Assembly: GCF_900113805.1 (NCBI RefSeq) | Contig: NZ_FOQT01000002.1 | Span: 310,001 to 374,000, forward strand | DNA length: 64,000 nucleotides | Direction of reading: 5' to 3' | DNA from: Halpernia frigidisoli | GTDB lineage: Bacteria > Bacteroidota > Bacteroidia > Flavobacteriales > Weeksellaceae | In this document: positions 45,512-54,733 of the stretch, one piece after another | Numbering within the stretch: position 1 is the first letter of the stretch | Layout: each line of letters opens with the position of its first letter | The notes under the pieces: generated by a model | Told to the model about the DNA's origin: nothing | What the model saw: the letters and a program-made list of their open reading frames with translations, nothing else | Databases searched by the model: none | Translations under genes and position numbers: made by a program

Positions 45512-46411
45512 TTATTTAATTTTTTGAAGTTCTTCAAATAATTCTTTCTCTTTTGCGCTTAAATTTGTTGGCAATTTTATTTTATAAGTCACCATCAAAT
45601 CGCCGTTTTCGCCTTCTTTTTTATAAACAGGAAAACCTTTTCCTTTTAAACGGACTTTCGTGTCATTTTGCGTTTCTGGCTTTACTTTTAAATTGACTTC
45701 GCCGTCTAATGTTTTAATTAAAACGTCACCACCAAGAATCGCAGTATATAAATCTAACTCAACATCGGCGAAAAGATTATCGTCAATTCTTTTAAAATCC
45801 TTATCAGCAGAAATATTGAAAGTGATAAAAAGATCACCGTTTGGTCCACCGTTTTGTCCGGGATTTCCATGTGCTTTTAATTTGATTTTTTGTCCGTCAG
45901 AAACACCAGCGGGAATAGTAATTCTCACGCTTTTTCCATTAATAGTAAATGTTTGTTGATGCGTTTTCGCCGCATCTTTTAAACTTAAATTAATTTCAGC
46001 CGAAACATCCTGTCCTTTAAATTTATTAGAAGCGCTTCCTCTACTTTGTCCGCCAAAACCGCCACCTTGTCCGCCAAACATACTTTCAAAAAAATCAGAA
46101 TAGTCTTCGCCGCCACCAAAACCGCCGGATTGCCCGCCTTGATATTGTCTTTGCTGTTGTTTTTGTTGTCGATCATACTCTTCGCCGTGTTTCCAGTTTT
46201 CGCCGTATTTATCGTATTTTTTACGATTTTCTATATTGCTTAAAACTTCATTCGCCTCATTCAATTCTTTGAATTTCTGCTCTGCTACTTTATCACCAGG
46301 ATTTAAATCCGGATGAAGTTTGCGCGCCATTTTTCTGTACGCTTTTTTTATTTCATCCGCGGTTGCAGCTTTTGCGATGCCCAAAGTTTTATAATAATCT
46401 ATAAATGCCAT
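45512..46411 (-). CDS. cbpA: DnaJ-family co-chaperone CbpA
   Basis: The 299-residue protein has an N-terminal J domain ('DYYKTLGIAKAATADEIKKAYRK...KLHPDLNPGD', with HPD near 33). A Gly/Gln-rich linker with 'GGQGGGFGGQ' follows (about 80-125), then the two-lobe C-terminal substrate domain ('LKAHGNPGQNGGPNGDLFI'). There is no zinc-finger CxxCxGxG, which makes it CbpA-type rather than DnaJ. It should stimulate DnaK. cbpM is immediately downstream, and a -7 promoter box is just upstream. Confidence 0.9.
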   Translation of the reverse strand: MAFIDYYKTLGIAKAATADEIKKAYRKMARKLHPDLNPGDKVAEQKFKELNEANEVLSNIENRKKYDKYGENWKHGEEYDRQQKQQQRQYQGGQSGGFGGGEDYSDFFESMFGGQGGGFGGQSRGSASNKFKGQDVSAEINLSLKDAAKTHQQTFTINGKSVRITIPAGVSDGQKIKLKAHGNPGQNGGPNGDLFITFNISADKDFKRIDDNLFADVELDLYTAILGGDVLIKTLDGEVNLKVKPETQNDTKVRLKGKGFPVYKKEGENGDLMVTYKIKLPTNLSAKEKELFEELQKIK

Positions 46412-46427
46412 TTTTGTTTTGTCTTAT

Positions 46428-46435
46428 CAAATTTA
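46428..46435 (-). promoter_or_regulatory. -7 promoter element of cbpA
   Basis: On the minus strand, TAAATTTG matches TAnnTTTG, 16 bases before the cbpA start codon. A matching -33 TTTG is not found. Confidence 0.45.
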
Positions 46436-46502
46436 CTGAATAAAAAAGTATATTTTGTTAAATTTATAATTTAATACTTAATAATTTAAATTATAATTAA
46501 AT

Positions 46503-47828
46503 TCATTTAAAACTATAATATCTCGCGCCATGTGACAACGGATTTTCCATTTCAATTTTATCTAAACCAAAACCTGAATAATTTTCCTGAACTGAAATTT
46601 TTAATTGTTTTCGATGTAGTTTTTCATAAGTTTCAAAATCAATTTTTTGTCTTTGGTTTAAAACTTCAAATAAATTCCATTTTTTGACAATTTCTTGCCA
46701 GTTTTCTGATATTTTTCCTGTAAAAACTTTGGCTTTAGAACCACTTCCGTAAGCAAGAAATCCTATTTCTTTTCCTGTTAAATTTTCGTTTTCATTTAAA
46801 GAAGTTTGTAATGCAGAAAGCAAAGCCATAAAAATGGACGCGGTGTACATATTTCCAATTTCGGACGAAGCACGTTGTGAAGTTTCTATTTTTTCATTAA
46901 TAAATCTTAAATAATCTTCAGATTTTGCAACGGCTTTTTGGTCGTCCAAAGTTTCAAAAGGTAAATTATTTTCAATCGCAAACAATTCCGTAAAAACTCT
47001 TTTTCCATGAAACGCATACGGCAAATGGAAAATTAAAAAACGCCAGTTTTGATAAGGTTTTTCAATATTTGTTTGAGATTTATAATGTTCATAAGCTTCA
47101 CGGATTCTATTTTGGTAACATTGATTTGAATATTGTCCGTCAAATACCGGTTCGTCTGTGTAAATTTCTATTTTGTCCGGCGCAGTTTCCGATAAATTTT
47201 GAATTTGGTTTTTGTCAATGATTCTTCTTGGTTTAAAGAAATCAAAAACAGATTCTGTGGCAATTCCCCAGGTATTTTCAAATTCTAAAAGTTGCGGATC
47301 ATCTGAAACTAAAAGTGCGACAGAACCGCCACCTTGCGTATATTCTCACGAAGAAGCGAGTTCATATTTTGCATAATCTGATGCAATTACAACTGCTTTT
47401 TTTCCAGGGTTTACTTTGCAAAAATCAATGCAGTTTTGAAGCGCATCTACGGCGCCGATGCAGGCAAAAGTGAGATCTACAACATCGCAGTTTTTAAAAA
47501 TTCTTTCGCCAAATTTCTTTGCTAATTTTTCTTCAACCATTTGCATCGCGAAAGTTGCAGTTGGTTTCGCGGCGTCCAAAGCACTTTCCGTTCCCAAATA
47601 AATTCTTGAAATTCCTGCAGGATTTACGTCGTAATCTGTGATCAGTTTGTATAAACTTTCTGCGGCAAAAGTGGCTGCATCTTCGTGCACATCGGCTAAA
47701 GCCATTTTGTGTAAACCCAAGCCTTTCTCTAATTTTGCGGGTTCAATTCCTCTTTTTTCTGCTAAATCTCTAATTTCTAAATATAATTTCGGCACATAAA
47801 AACTTGCCGCCTCAATTCCAATTTTCAT
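46503..47828 (-). pseudogene. mvaS: Hydroxymethylglutaryl-CoA synthase interrupted by in-frame TGA
   Basis: One frame of 442 codons encodes a complete HMG-CoA synthase except for TGA at 47346-47348 (codon 161). Before it are the start 'MKIGIEAASFYVPKLYL', catalytic Cys in 'DLTFACIGAVDALQNC' and 'ASDYAKYELASS'. After it come 'EYTQGGGSVALLVSDD' and 'FHLPYAFHGKRVFTELF'. The family has Gly at the stop position (S-T/S-G-EYTQG), so one change from GGA to TGA explains it. The enzyme makes HMG-CoA for the mevalonate pathway. No second copy is in the window. Confidence 0.85.
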
Positions 47829-48004
47829 TTTTTATTAATTTTTAAATAAAGGTAGGGAAAATTGGGCGCTTAAATTTAAGAGCGTAATAAAAATATAGAT
47901 GATAAATTATATGAAATTCTTTTAATATTAACAATCATTAATAATATTTTAAAAAAATCCTATATAAAAGTTACGGTCGATTTTCATATTTTCGTAAAAA
48001 AAAT

Positions 48005-48352
48005 ATGTTTAAAAAAATTTTCGCTCTTGTCATTCTAATGACCTTATTCACTTCCTGCGTTTCTACAAAAGTCAGCTTACAAAATAACTTTGATTTTTCA
48101 GTTTTAAAATCTAAGTCAAAATATATCGTAGATACAAAAGATGGAAATAAAATAAGAAGTTTTGAATATTTAGATCAAAACGAAACGCAATTGATCGGTA
48201 AACTGGAAGAGAAAAATCTGAACATCGAAAAAACCAATATAACTAAAATCGCAAAATTTAGTGCGGGGAAAACAGTTCCATTGTTAGTTGGCATCGTCGC
48301 AGCAGCGATCGTTATTCCTGCTTATTCTAAAAACAAACCGGTTGGACAATAA
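48005..48352 (+). CDS. Small predicted lipoprotein
   Basis: The protein has 115 residues: an N-terminal lipoprotein signal ('MFKKIFALVILMTLFTSC', Cys18 as lipidation site), a basic middle part, and a hydrophobic helix near the C-terminus ('VPLLVGIVAAAIVIPAY'). No family is recognised. It is probably membrane-anchored in the envelope. The symporter gene follows after 47 bp on the same strand. Confidence 0.65.
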   Translation: MFKKIFALVILMTLFTSCVSTKVSLQNNFDFSVLKSKSKYIVDTKDGNKIRSFEYLDQNETQLIGKLEEKNLNIEKTNITKIAKFSAGKTVPLLVGIVAAAIVIPAYSKNKPVGQ

Positions 48353-48399
48353 GTTTATACATCAAATGATTAGAATTAACTTTGATACAAATTATTTAA

Positions 48400-49629
48400 A
48401 TGAAAAGCATTTTACAGAATTATTCTAATTTATTACTTTTAATTTTAGGTATTGTTGTGGGAAGTTTCATCGGAATATTTTTTCCTGATGTTGTACCTGC
48501 TTTAAAACCGATAGGTGATATTTTTCTAAATCTTTTATTTGTAAGTGTTGTTCCGCTGGTATTTTTTGCTGTTGCTAATTCCATTGCGTCGCTGGAAGAA
48601 CAGTCAAAATTTGGGAAAATTTTATTGTCAATGAGCTTTACTTTTTTGGCTTTTATTTTAATTGCAGCACTTTTTACCATTTTAGCGGTTTATCTTTTCC
48701 CGACAGAAGCGCTTTCTTTTCAAAATAATACACCTTCAGAACTTTTGAAAAGTGATGATAATTGGGGAAATCAAATTGTAAGTTTTTTCACGGTTGGGGA
48801 ATTTGCGGATCTATTTTCCCGAAAAAATATGTTAGCGCTCTTAATTTTTGCCTTTTTAGTGGGAACTTCTGTCCGGAAATCCGGAAAAAGCGGCGATGCT
48901 TTTAAAGTCTTTTTAAATTCTGGTTATGAAGTAATGAAAAATTTGTTACTCTTAATTATGAAAGCCGCGCCCGTTGGTTTGGGTGCTTATTTTGCCTATC
49001 AAATTTCCAGCATTGGACCACAACTTTTCGGGTTTTATGCGAAACCTTTAGGACTTTATTATGTTGCCGGAATTCTTTATTTCTTTATATTTTTCACTAT
49101 TTATGCCTGGTTTGCGCTTGGTTCGAAAGGCATTAAACTGTTCTGGAAAAACAATATTTATCCAAGTGCAACCGCCTTAAGTACATGTAGTAGTTTTGCA
49201 ACAATGCCTGCAAATCTAGAAGCGGCGCAAAAAATTGGCGTTCCTTCTTTTATCGCCAATATCGTCATCCCAATTGGAAGTACGTTACACAAAAACGGTT
49301 CTTCTATGTCTTCTATCATTAAAATATATGTCGCATTTTTAATAATAGGACGGGATTTTTTCGAGCCGTCCAATTTAATTTTGGCTTTGGCTATCACCGT
49401 TTTTGTAAGTATCGTTGCAGGCGGTATTCCGAATGGTGGTTATATTGGTGAAATGCTCATGATCTCTGTCTATCATCTTCCACAGGAAGCCATTCCGGCG
49501 GTGATGATCATCGGTACTTTGGTTGATCCTTTAGCGACTGTTTTAAATTCGACCGGTGATACTGTCGCGGCGATGGTGACAACCAAACTTTTAGGTGAGA
49601 AATTTACGGAACCGCTCAGTGATTTGTGA
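48400..49629 (+). CDS. Dicarboxylate/amino acid:cation symporter (DAACS family)
   Basis: This 409-residue inner-membrane protein has about eight helices. The hallmark serine-rich re-entrant loop appears as 'ALSTCSSFATMPANLEAAQKIG', followed by 'NIVIPIGSTLHKNGSSM' and the substrate motif 'VLNSTGDTVAAMV' near the C-terminus. It imports glutamate, aspartate or C4-dicarboxylates with Na+ or H+. The exact substrate cannot be told. Confidence 0.88.
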   Translation: MKSILQNYSNLLLLILGIVVGSFIGIFFPDVVPALKPIGDIFLNLLFVSVVPLVFFAVANSIASLEEQSKFGKILLSMSFTFLAFILIAALFTILAVYLFPTEALSFQNNTPSELLKSDDNWGNQIVSFFTVGEFADLFSRKNMLALLIFAFLVGTSVRKSGKSGDAFKVFLNSGYEVMKNLLLLIMKAAPVGLGAYFAYQISSIGPQLFGFYAKPLGLYYVAGILYFFIFFTIYAWFALGSKGIKLFWKNNIYPSATALSTCSSFATMPANLEAAQKIGVPSFIANIVIPIGSTLHKNGSSMSSIIKIYVAFLIIGRDFFEPSNLILALAITVFVSIVAGGIPNGGYIGEMLMISVYHLPQEAIPAVMIIGTLVDPLATVLNSTGDTVAAMVTTKLLGEKFTEPLSDL

Positions 49630-49670
49630 AGTGTGTAAAAAAAGAGAATTTTTAAAATATTTTATATTTT

Positions 49671-49705
49671 TTTGATCACGGATTGCAAATTCGCTCTATC
49701 TGATT
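49671..49705 (-). repeat. Dispersed repeat, family 2, copy B
   Basis: Its reverse complement shares the ordered blocks gatag-cga-attt-gcaatccgtg-tcaaa with copy A at 31196-31235. It lies just after the symporter gene. Confidence 0.5.
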
Positions 49706-49720
49706 GGGGTTTAAAACTAT

Positions 49721-49790
49721 ATTTTGTCATTCCGCAGGAATCTTTGCAAAGTTAATAGCAGCAGTTGAGATTCCTACGGAATGACAAAAT
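49721..49790. repeat. Long inverted repeat (hairpin), family 3
   Basis: ATTTTGTCATTCCGCAGG plus AATCT (49721-49743) pairs with its complement at 49768-49790 with one mismatch in 23, around a 24-nt loop. It is a palindromic intergenic element and may also act as a terminator or RNA processing site. Confidence 0.75.
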
Positions 49791-49819
49791 AATGGAAAGA
49801 TGAAAATTATATTATTTTT

Positions 49820-49855
49820 TAAGCACTAATTATAAATCTGCGCTATCGACGCACT
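49820..49855 (-). repeat. Dispersed repeat, family 2, copy C
   Basis: Its reverse complement reads gatagcgcagatttataatt then agtgctt, matching copy A in block order. Copies B and C flank the family 3 hairpin in the same orientation. Confidence 0.5.
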
Positions 49856-49870
49856 GTTTAGATATGATTT

Positions 49871-50704
49871 TTAATACCAATTTTCTATATTAATATTTTT
49901 TTGAGGTAATGGATAATCTTTATATTTTAATAATAAAGCGAAGGATTCATTTAAATCTATTTGATCATCTTTTGAATTTAAAATTCTTATTAGAAAATAG
50001 AATTCCGGATTATCTTGCGAATAAACAATTGCTTCATTTTCCATTTTATCAATTGTTGGAGTTATTTTAAAGTATTTATTTTCGTTATCAAATGTAATTG
50101 AAACATTATTTTTATACAGGGTCATTTGTAAATAACCAATATGGCTATTTTCAACTGGAGCAAAAGGATGAGGGTATAAATATCCAAAAGATTCGTTTGT
50201 TATAATAAAATCATCTTCAACCCATTTGATTTTACTTTCACAAGATTGAATGAATAGTTCGGCGATTTCCAAAGATTCCCGAATTTCTTTTTCGTTAGGA
50301 ATTTGATAATAATGTTCAAGTCTATTTCTGAAGTTTCTAGTTTTTGTTGTTAGATTGCTTGGTGAAAATTTTAATGCTTGGATCATCTTCAACTTGTGTG
50401 GCAAATCATTATTAACATTGAGACTTTCAATTAATTTTTCAGATGCGCTTGGGATTTTATCGAAGGAAATTCCATAATTATAAAAGATTGTGTCAATTTG
50501 ACAATCGATTGCTCTTTTTGAGTTAGTTAAAGAATTTACAAATCCTTTTTTATCATTATTATTTAGATCATCTTTAGCATATCTAATAAAATCTCTGGGC
50601 TTTAAATCAAAATGTTCTACACTTGATCTTTCAGAGTTATTTTTGATAATAACTTTCGAAAAATCAATTTTTGTAATTTTGAATATTGATAATAAATCTT
50701 CCAT
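49871..50704 (-). CDS. Hypothetical protein with HEPN-like N-terminal domain
   Basis: The protein has 277 residues. The first ~160 are helical and contain 'NFRNRLEHYYQIP' (Arg126-Asn127-x3-His131), the R-N-x3-H pattern of HEPN domains, some of which are ribonucleases. The preceding 'SLTNSKRAIDCQIDTI' resembles the first HEPN helix pair. The C-terminal ~110 residues are beta-rich and unrecognised. No antitoxin partner is adjacent. The HEPN call is tentative. Confidence 0.55.
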   Translation of the reverse strand: MEDLLSIFKITKIDFSKVIIKNNSERSSVEHFDLKPRDFIRYAKDDLNNNDKKGFVNSLTNSKRAIDCQIDTIFYNYGISFDKIPSASEKLIESLNVNNDLPHKLKMIQALKFSPSNLTTKTRNFRNRLEHYYQIPNEKEIRESLEIAELFIQSCESKIKWVEDDFIITNESFGYLYPHPFAPVENSHIGYLQMTLYKNNVSITFDNENKYFKITPTIDKMENEAIVYSQDNPEFYFLIRILNSKDDQIDLNESFALLLKYKDYPLPQKNINIENWY

Positions 50705-50829
50705 AATGTTTGATTATAAACGCAGAAATCCATCAAAAATAGGCAATTTTTCTAAAAGTAGAAACTATATTTTGAAATTCTAAAATCCATAATTTCATTA
50801 CGTTGAATAGAAAAAATACTATTGAAAAT

Positions 50830-50965
50830 TAGCCCCGATAGAAGTGGATATCCTTTTTACAAAAACTGAGCGCGCCGAAAAGGCGCGCTCATTTTTTGTA
50901 AAAAGATTGGAACGGATAGCGGGAACTTTTTTCGGAAAAAGCAAAACCGTCTTGCTCCTAAAAAG
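50830..50965 (+). repeat. Dispersed intergenic repeat, family 1, copy 2
   Basis: The copy runs from AGCCCCGATAGAAG through a long hairpin (50854-50904; arms TTTTTACAAAAA and TGAGCGCGCC around GAAAA) to AAAAAGATTGGAACGGATAG, CGGGA and CTTGCTCCTAAAAAG. It ends 1 bp before the stop of the aminopeptidase gene. The hairpin may terminate transcription. Confidence 0.7.
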
Positions 50966-50966
50966 A

Positions 50967-53471
50967 TTATTTATAAGCCTCGATTGTTTTATTTAAATCT
51001 TCAACCTGGGCTTTTAAACTCGCGCTGGAAGGATTTGCTTTGAGAATTTCGGTCTTTTTTGCCAAACCGTCCTGCAACATTTTTACGATCATCATTTTGG
51101 CTTGCGGATTTGCTTCAACTTGTCCTTTTGCCTGCATCAAAACTTTCGTAATGTTGTGCGTGGCTTTGGTATTATCCGAAGTCATGATCCAGTTGAAACC
51201 TTCTTCGGCTTTCGTTCCCAACTCTAGTTTTTGAAATTTTAAGAAAGGATAGAATGCGACCAGACTTCCAATTGCGGGCATTTGAGCGGTGATTTTATTA
51301 TCAACAATTGTTGGCAATAGTGTCATCATCAAATCTTCCGATGCCGTGGAAAGATCTAATTTATCTGCCAAAGCAACGACTTTCGCAGGATCTAAACTGG
51401 CGATTCCGGCAAGCGAACTGGCTTTTACAGCATTGGAAAGCGCGGACATATTTTTCTCATACCAAGGTAAATATTTGGCGTTCTTCGTTTTTACCAAAGC
51501 AGAAATTGCGGAGGACTGAACCAAAGTTTTTGGATCATTTTGCGCTAATTTTTCAACTTCACTTAAAGCCATTTTCGCTTCATCGGCATTTGTTAGATCC
51601 AAACCCTCCAAAGCCTGAATTTTCAATCTAAAAAACGGATCTTTTAAACCTGCAACTAATGTTTTCAAGGCTGAAGGATTTTTTGAAGCGTTTTTCGACG
51701 CATCTTCGATTGCTAAATATTTTGCCTTAAAGTCTTTAGAACCAAAAAACTGCGTATAATATTGCTCAGGCGTTTTTGTCTCCGTAATATCTGAAACGAT
51801 CACGCCATCAGGATTTAAATTAATTAAATCCGGCGATTTTGCCGCGGAAAATGTAAAACTGTTTTTTGCTTTTGCATCAACCCAAACGGATTCTTTTTTT
51901 GCAACGCCATTTACGAAAACATCAATATCCAATGGAAATTGAAACAATTTGCTATCCGTTTGCGCAATAGAAACCGTCACTTCTTTTTTGACCGGTTCGT
52001 AAGAATAAGTGTAGGAAATTTTTGGCTGACCGCTGCCGTAATACCATTGGTTAAAGAACCAACTAAGGTCTTTACCAGAAATTTTTTCGAAGGACAAACG
52101 CAATTGTTGCGCTTCGCCGTTGCCGTATTCATTGGTTTTTAAGTAATCATTTAAGCCACTGAAAAAAGCATCATCGCCTAAATAACGGCGTAACATATTT
52201 AGAATTCCACCACCTTTGTTGTAAGTAACGCCATCGAAAACATCTTCGCGGGAATCGTACTGAAAACGAACCAGGTTTTTATCTGCATTTTTTGGATCGC
52301 GCTTGTATCCGTTGATATCATTCATTTCATGATAATCGGCGGCGTCTTTTCCGTATTTGTGCTCTTCCCAAAGGTATTCAGAATAATTCGCGAAACTTTC
52401 ATTTACAGTCAAATTGCTCCAACTTTCGGCAGTTACTAAATCGCCAAACCATTGGTGAAAAAGTTCATGCGCGATCGTATCTTCCCATTTATTTTCATCA
52501 ATAAGATCACCGGCTTTTTGGTAAGCGCCTTCCCCATGCAAAGTTGCCGTTGTATTTTCCATAGCGCCGGAAACGTAATCGCGACCGACCATTTGCGAAT
52601 ATTTTTGCCATGGAAAAGGATAATTTAATCTTGTGGAATAAAAATCGATCATTTCAGGCGTATTGCCAAAAATTCCTTTTGCGTCTTTTTCGTATTCTTT
52701 TTCTACGTAATAATCAACCGGCATATTTTTCCATTTGTCTTTTACAATGGCAAAATCACCAATTCCCATAAATAAAAGGTAGGTAGAATGGCGTTTGTCC
52801 ATCACCCAATGATCGGTTCGTAAATTATTTCCTTCGTCTTTTGAGTCTTTTAAAACGCCGTTTGAAAGCGTTACATATTTCGAAGGAACGGTCATATAAA
52901 TTTCGTTCGTTGTCTTCTGATTTGGTTTGTCAATCGTTGGAAACCAGGCGGAAGAAGATTCTGTTTCGCCCTGCGTCCAGATCTGTGTTGGTTTATCCGG
53001 ATCTTTTCCCTGTGGATTAATGAAATACAAACCTTTATTATCTGTAATCGCAGCACTTCCTCCACCTTTTACTTCATTTGGTCGCGCTGTATATTTAATG
53101 TAAACTGTATAATCCTGATTTCTATTATACGTTTTATCTAAATTAATTTTTAAAATATCATTCTTATAATCAAATTTTAAGGGCGAATTTTTTCCGTTTT
53201 GCGTTAAAGCCACTTCGCTGATCAACATTCCTTTTGCATCCAAAACCAAAGAATCGGTTGGGTAAAAATAGGGACTTGCGGTCAACCATTCTTCGCCCGC
53301 CATTTGTTCTTTTGCGTAATCAAAACTTACTTTTAGTTTGGTGTGTTTTAATTCTGTGTGTTTTGTATGTGTCTGTCTGTAGACGGTTGCGCCGGAAGTA
53401 TCGGTTTGTGCAATAGCATTTGTGCTGACTAAAATTCCGAGAAGACTTACGGAAATAATAAATTTTTTCAT
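50967..53471 (-). CDS. M1 family zinc aminopeptidase
   Basis: The protein has 834 residues with a signal peptide (MKKFIISVSLLGILVSTNAIAQ), so it is periplasmic or secreted. The substrate motif is 'SGAMENTTATLHG' (about 304-316). The zinc site is 'AHELFHQWFGDLVTAESWSNLTVNESFANY' (HExxH-x18-E, about 337-366). A C-terminal HEAT-like helical region follows (from about 590). It removes N-terminal amino acids from peptides. A small gene lies 6 bp upstream on the same strand. Confidence 0.93.
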   Translation of the reverse strand: MKKFIISVSLLGILVSTNAIAQTDTSGATVYRQTHTKHTELKHTKLKVSFDYAKEQMAGEEWLTASPYFYPTDSLVLDAKGMLISEVALTQNGKNSPLKFDYKNDILKINLDKTYNRNQDYTVYIKYTARPNEVKGGGSAAITDNKGLYFINPQGKDPDKPTQIWTQGETESSSAWFPTIDKPNQKTTNEIYMTVPSKYVTLSNGVLKDSKDEGNNLRTDHWVMDKRHSTYLLFMGIGDFAIVKDKWKNMPVDYYVEKEYEKDAKGIFGNTPEMIDFYSTRLNYPFPWQKYSQMVGRDYVSGAMENTTATLHGEGAYQKAGDLIDENKWEDTIAHELFHQWFGDLVTAESWSNLTVNESFANYSEYLWEEHKYGKDAADYHEMNDINGYKRDPKNADKNLVRFQYDSREDVFDGVTYNKGGGILNMLRRYLGDDAFFSGLNDYLKTNEYGNGEAQQLRLSFEKISGKDLSWFFNQWYYGSGQPKISYTYSYEPVKKEVTVSIAQTDSKLFQFPLDIDVFVNGVAKKESVWVDAKAKNSFTFSAAKSPDLINLNPDGVIVSDITETKTPEQYYTQFFGSKDFKAKYLAIEDASKNASKNPSALKTLVAGLKDPFFRLKIQALEGLDLTNADEAKMALSEVEKLAQNDPKTLVQSSAISALVKTKNAKYLPWYEKNMSALSNAVKASSLAGIASLDPAKVVALADKLDLSTASEDLMMTLLPTIVDNKITAQMPAIGSLVAFYPFLKFQKLELGTKAEEGFNWIMTSDNTKATHNITKVLMQAKGQVEANPQAKMMIVKMLQDGLAKKTEILKANPSSASLKAQVEDLNKTIEAYK

Positions 53472-53477
53472 TTAAAA

Positions 53478-53702
53478 TTATGGTTTCTTGTTTAAAAAAG
53501 TTTCGAAAACATCGTTAACTAAAGATTCGTAATCTCCGTTTTTAAGTTGTTCTTTGCTTTTATTGACTGCTTTTCTAAGATCACTTTCAATATTTTCTTC
53601 GTCAAAAATTTCCACAGATTTTATGCCTTTTATTTGAACTAAAAGATCAATTAATTTTTCTGCATTGGCTTTATCTTCGAGATTTATTTTTAGGGATTTC
53701 AT
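53478..53702 (-). CDS. Small hypothetical protein upstream of the aminopeptidase
   Basis: The protein has 74 residues from ATG at 53702 (MKSLKINLEDKANAEKLIDLL). The frame extends to 53792, but that part runs into a dispersed repeat and does not look coding. It reads as a beta-alpha-beta start and a charged helical tail, similar in style to DUF2683-type or antitoxin-like proteins; not identified with confidence. It is probably co-transcribed with the aminopeptidase (6-bp gap). Confidence 0.6.
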   Translation of the reverse strand: MKSLKINLEDKANAEKLIDLLVQIKGIKSVEIFDEENIESDLRKAVNKSKEQLKNGDYESLVNDVFETFLNKKP

Positions 53703-53772
53703 TTGATAATTTGTTGGATATTTTATAAAATAGTTACAAAATTCATTCGGAAAAAGCATAAGATTTCTTTTT

Positions 53773-53877
53773 AGCCCCGATTGAAGCGGCATCCTTTTTC
53801 TTTAAAAAAAGAAAAAGATACAGCGGAAAGCGGGACCTGATTTGAACAAATACAAAAATTGTGTTGCTCATAAAAAA
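53773..53877 (+). repeat. Dispersed intergenic repeat, family 1, copy 3
   Basis: The copy runs AGCCCCGATTGAAGCGGCAT, a TTTTTCTTT/AAAGAAAAA hairpin, AAAAAGATACAGCGGAAAG, CGGGACC and TTGCTCATAAAAAA. It ends 1 bp before the thyA stop codon, as copy 2 does at the aminopeptidase gene. Confidence 0.7.
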
Positions 53878-53878
53878 T

Positions 53879-54673
53879 CTACACTGCAACAGGTGCTTTA
53901 ATTCCCGGTTCTGGGTTGTAATTTTCTAAGGTGAAATCTTCAAAATTAAAATCAAAAATATCTTTAATTTCGGGGTTTAATTTCATGGTTGGCAATTCTT
54001 TTGGCGTGCGAGAAAGTTGTCTTTCTACCTGCTCAAAATGATTATTATAAATATGAACATCGCCAAAAGTGTGCACATAATCGCCTACTTTTAAATCACA
54101 AACTTGTGCAACCATCATTAATAAAAGCGCATAACTCGCGATATTAAAAGGAACGCCAAGAAAAACATCGGCGCTTCTTTGATACAATTGAAGCGATAAT
54201 TTTTCATGGGCCACATAAAACTGAAACAACGCGTGACAAGGCGCTAAAGCCATATTTGGAATTTCAGAAACATTCCAGGCGGAAACAATTAATCTGCGGG
54301 AATCCGGATTTTTTTTAATTTGATCAATAACATCAAAAATTTGATCAATCACTTTTCCATCTGCGCCTTTCCAACTGCGCCATTGTGCGCCGTAAACTGG
54401 ACCTAAATCGCCATTTTCATTTGCCCATTCGTCCCAAATTTTTACGTCATTATCCTTTAAATATTTAATATTAGTATCACCTTTTAAAAACCAAAGTAAT
54501 TCATAAATAATTGATTTTAAATGGACTTTTTTTGTTGTGACTAAAGGAAAACCTTTAGATAAATCATAACGCAATTGGTAGCCAAAAATGCTTCGCGTTC
54601 CTGTTCCGGTGCGGTCGGTTTTATCAGTTCCGTTTTGTTTTATATGTTGGAGAAGATTGAGGTAATTTTGCAT
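53879..54673 (-). CDS. thyA: Thymidylate synthase
   Basis: This 264-residue enzyme converts dUMP to dTMP with methylene-tetrahydrofolate. '[19 protein letters not shown]' is the phosphate-binding start, and '[12 protein letters not shown]' contains the catalytic Cys (near 146). '[20 protein letters not shown]' binds substrate, and the C-terminus ends '[11 protein letters not shown]', as expected. Length and motifs are normal. No dihydrofolate reductase gene is next to it. Confidence 0.96.
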   Translation of the reverse strand: MQNYLNLLQHIKQNGTDKTDRTGTGTRSIFGYQLRYDLSKGFPLVTTKKVHLKSIIYELLWFLKGDTNIKYLKDNDVKIWDEWANENGDLGPVYGAQWRSWKGADGKVIDQIFDVIDQIKKNPDSRRLIVSAWNVSEIPNMALAPCHALFQFYVAHEKLSLQLYQRSADVFLGVPFNIASYALLLMMVAQVCDLKVGDYVHTFGDVHIYNNHFEQVERQLSRTPKELPTMKLNPEIKDIFDFNFEDFTLENYNPEPGIKAPVAV

Positions 54674-54733
54674 GAGTTTTTATGAGTAATGAGTAATCTT
54701 AAATCGGTAATTTTTACAAAAATAATGAAATAT

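Noticed and set aside
45660-45959. Plus-strand ORF opposite cbpA
   Set aside because: It is a shadow of the J-protein gene, whose protein is conserved and complete on the minus strand.
47346-47348. TGA read as selenocysteine
   Set aside because: The family position is glycine, not cysteine, and no SECIS-like hairpin directly follows the codon.
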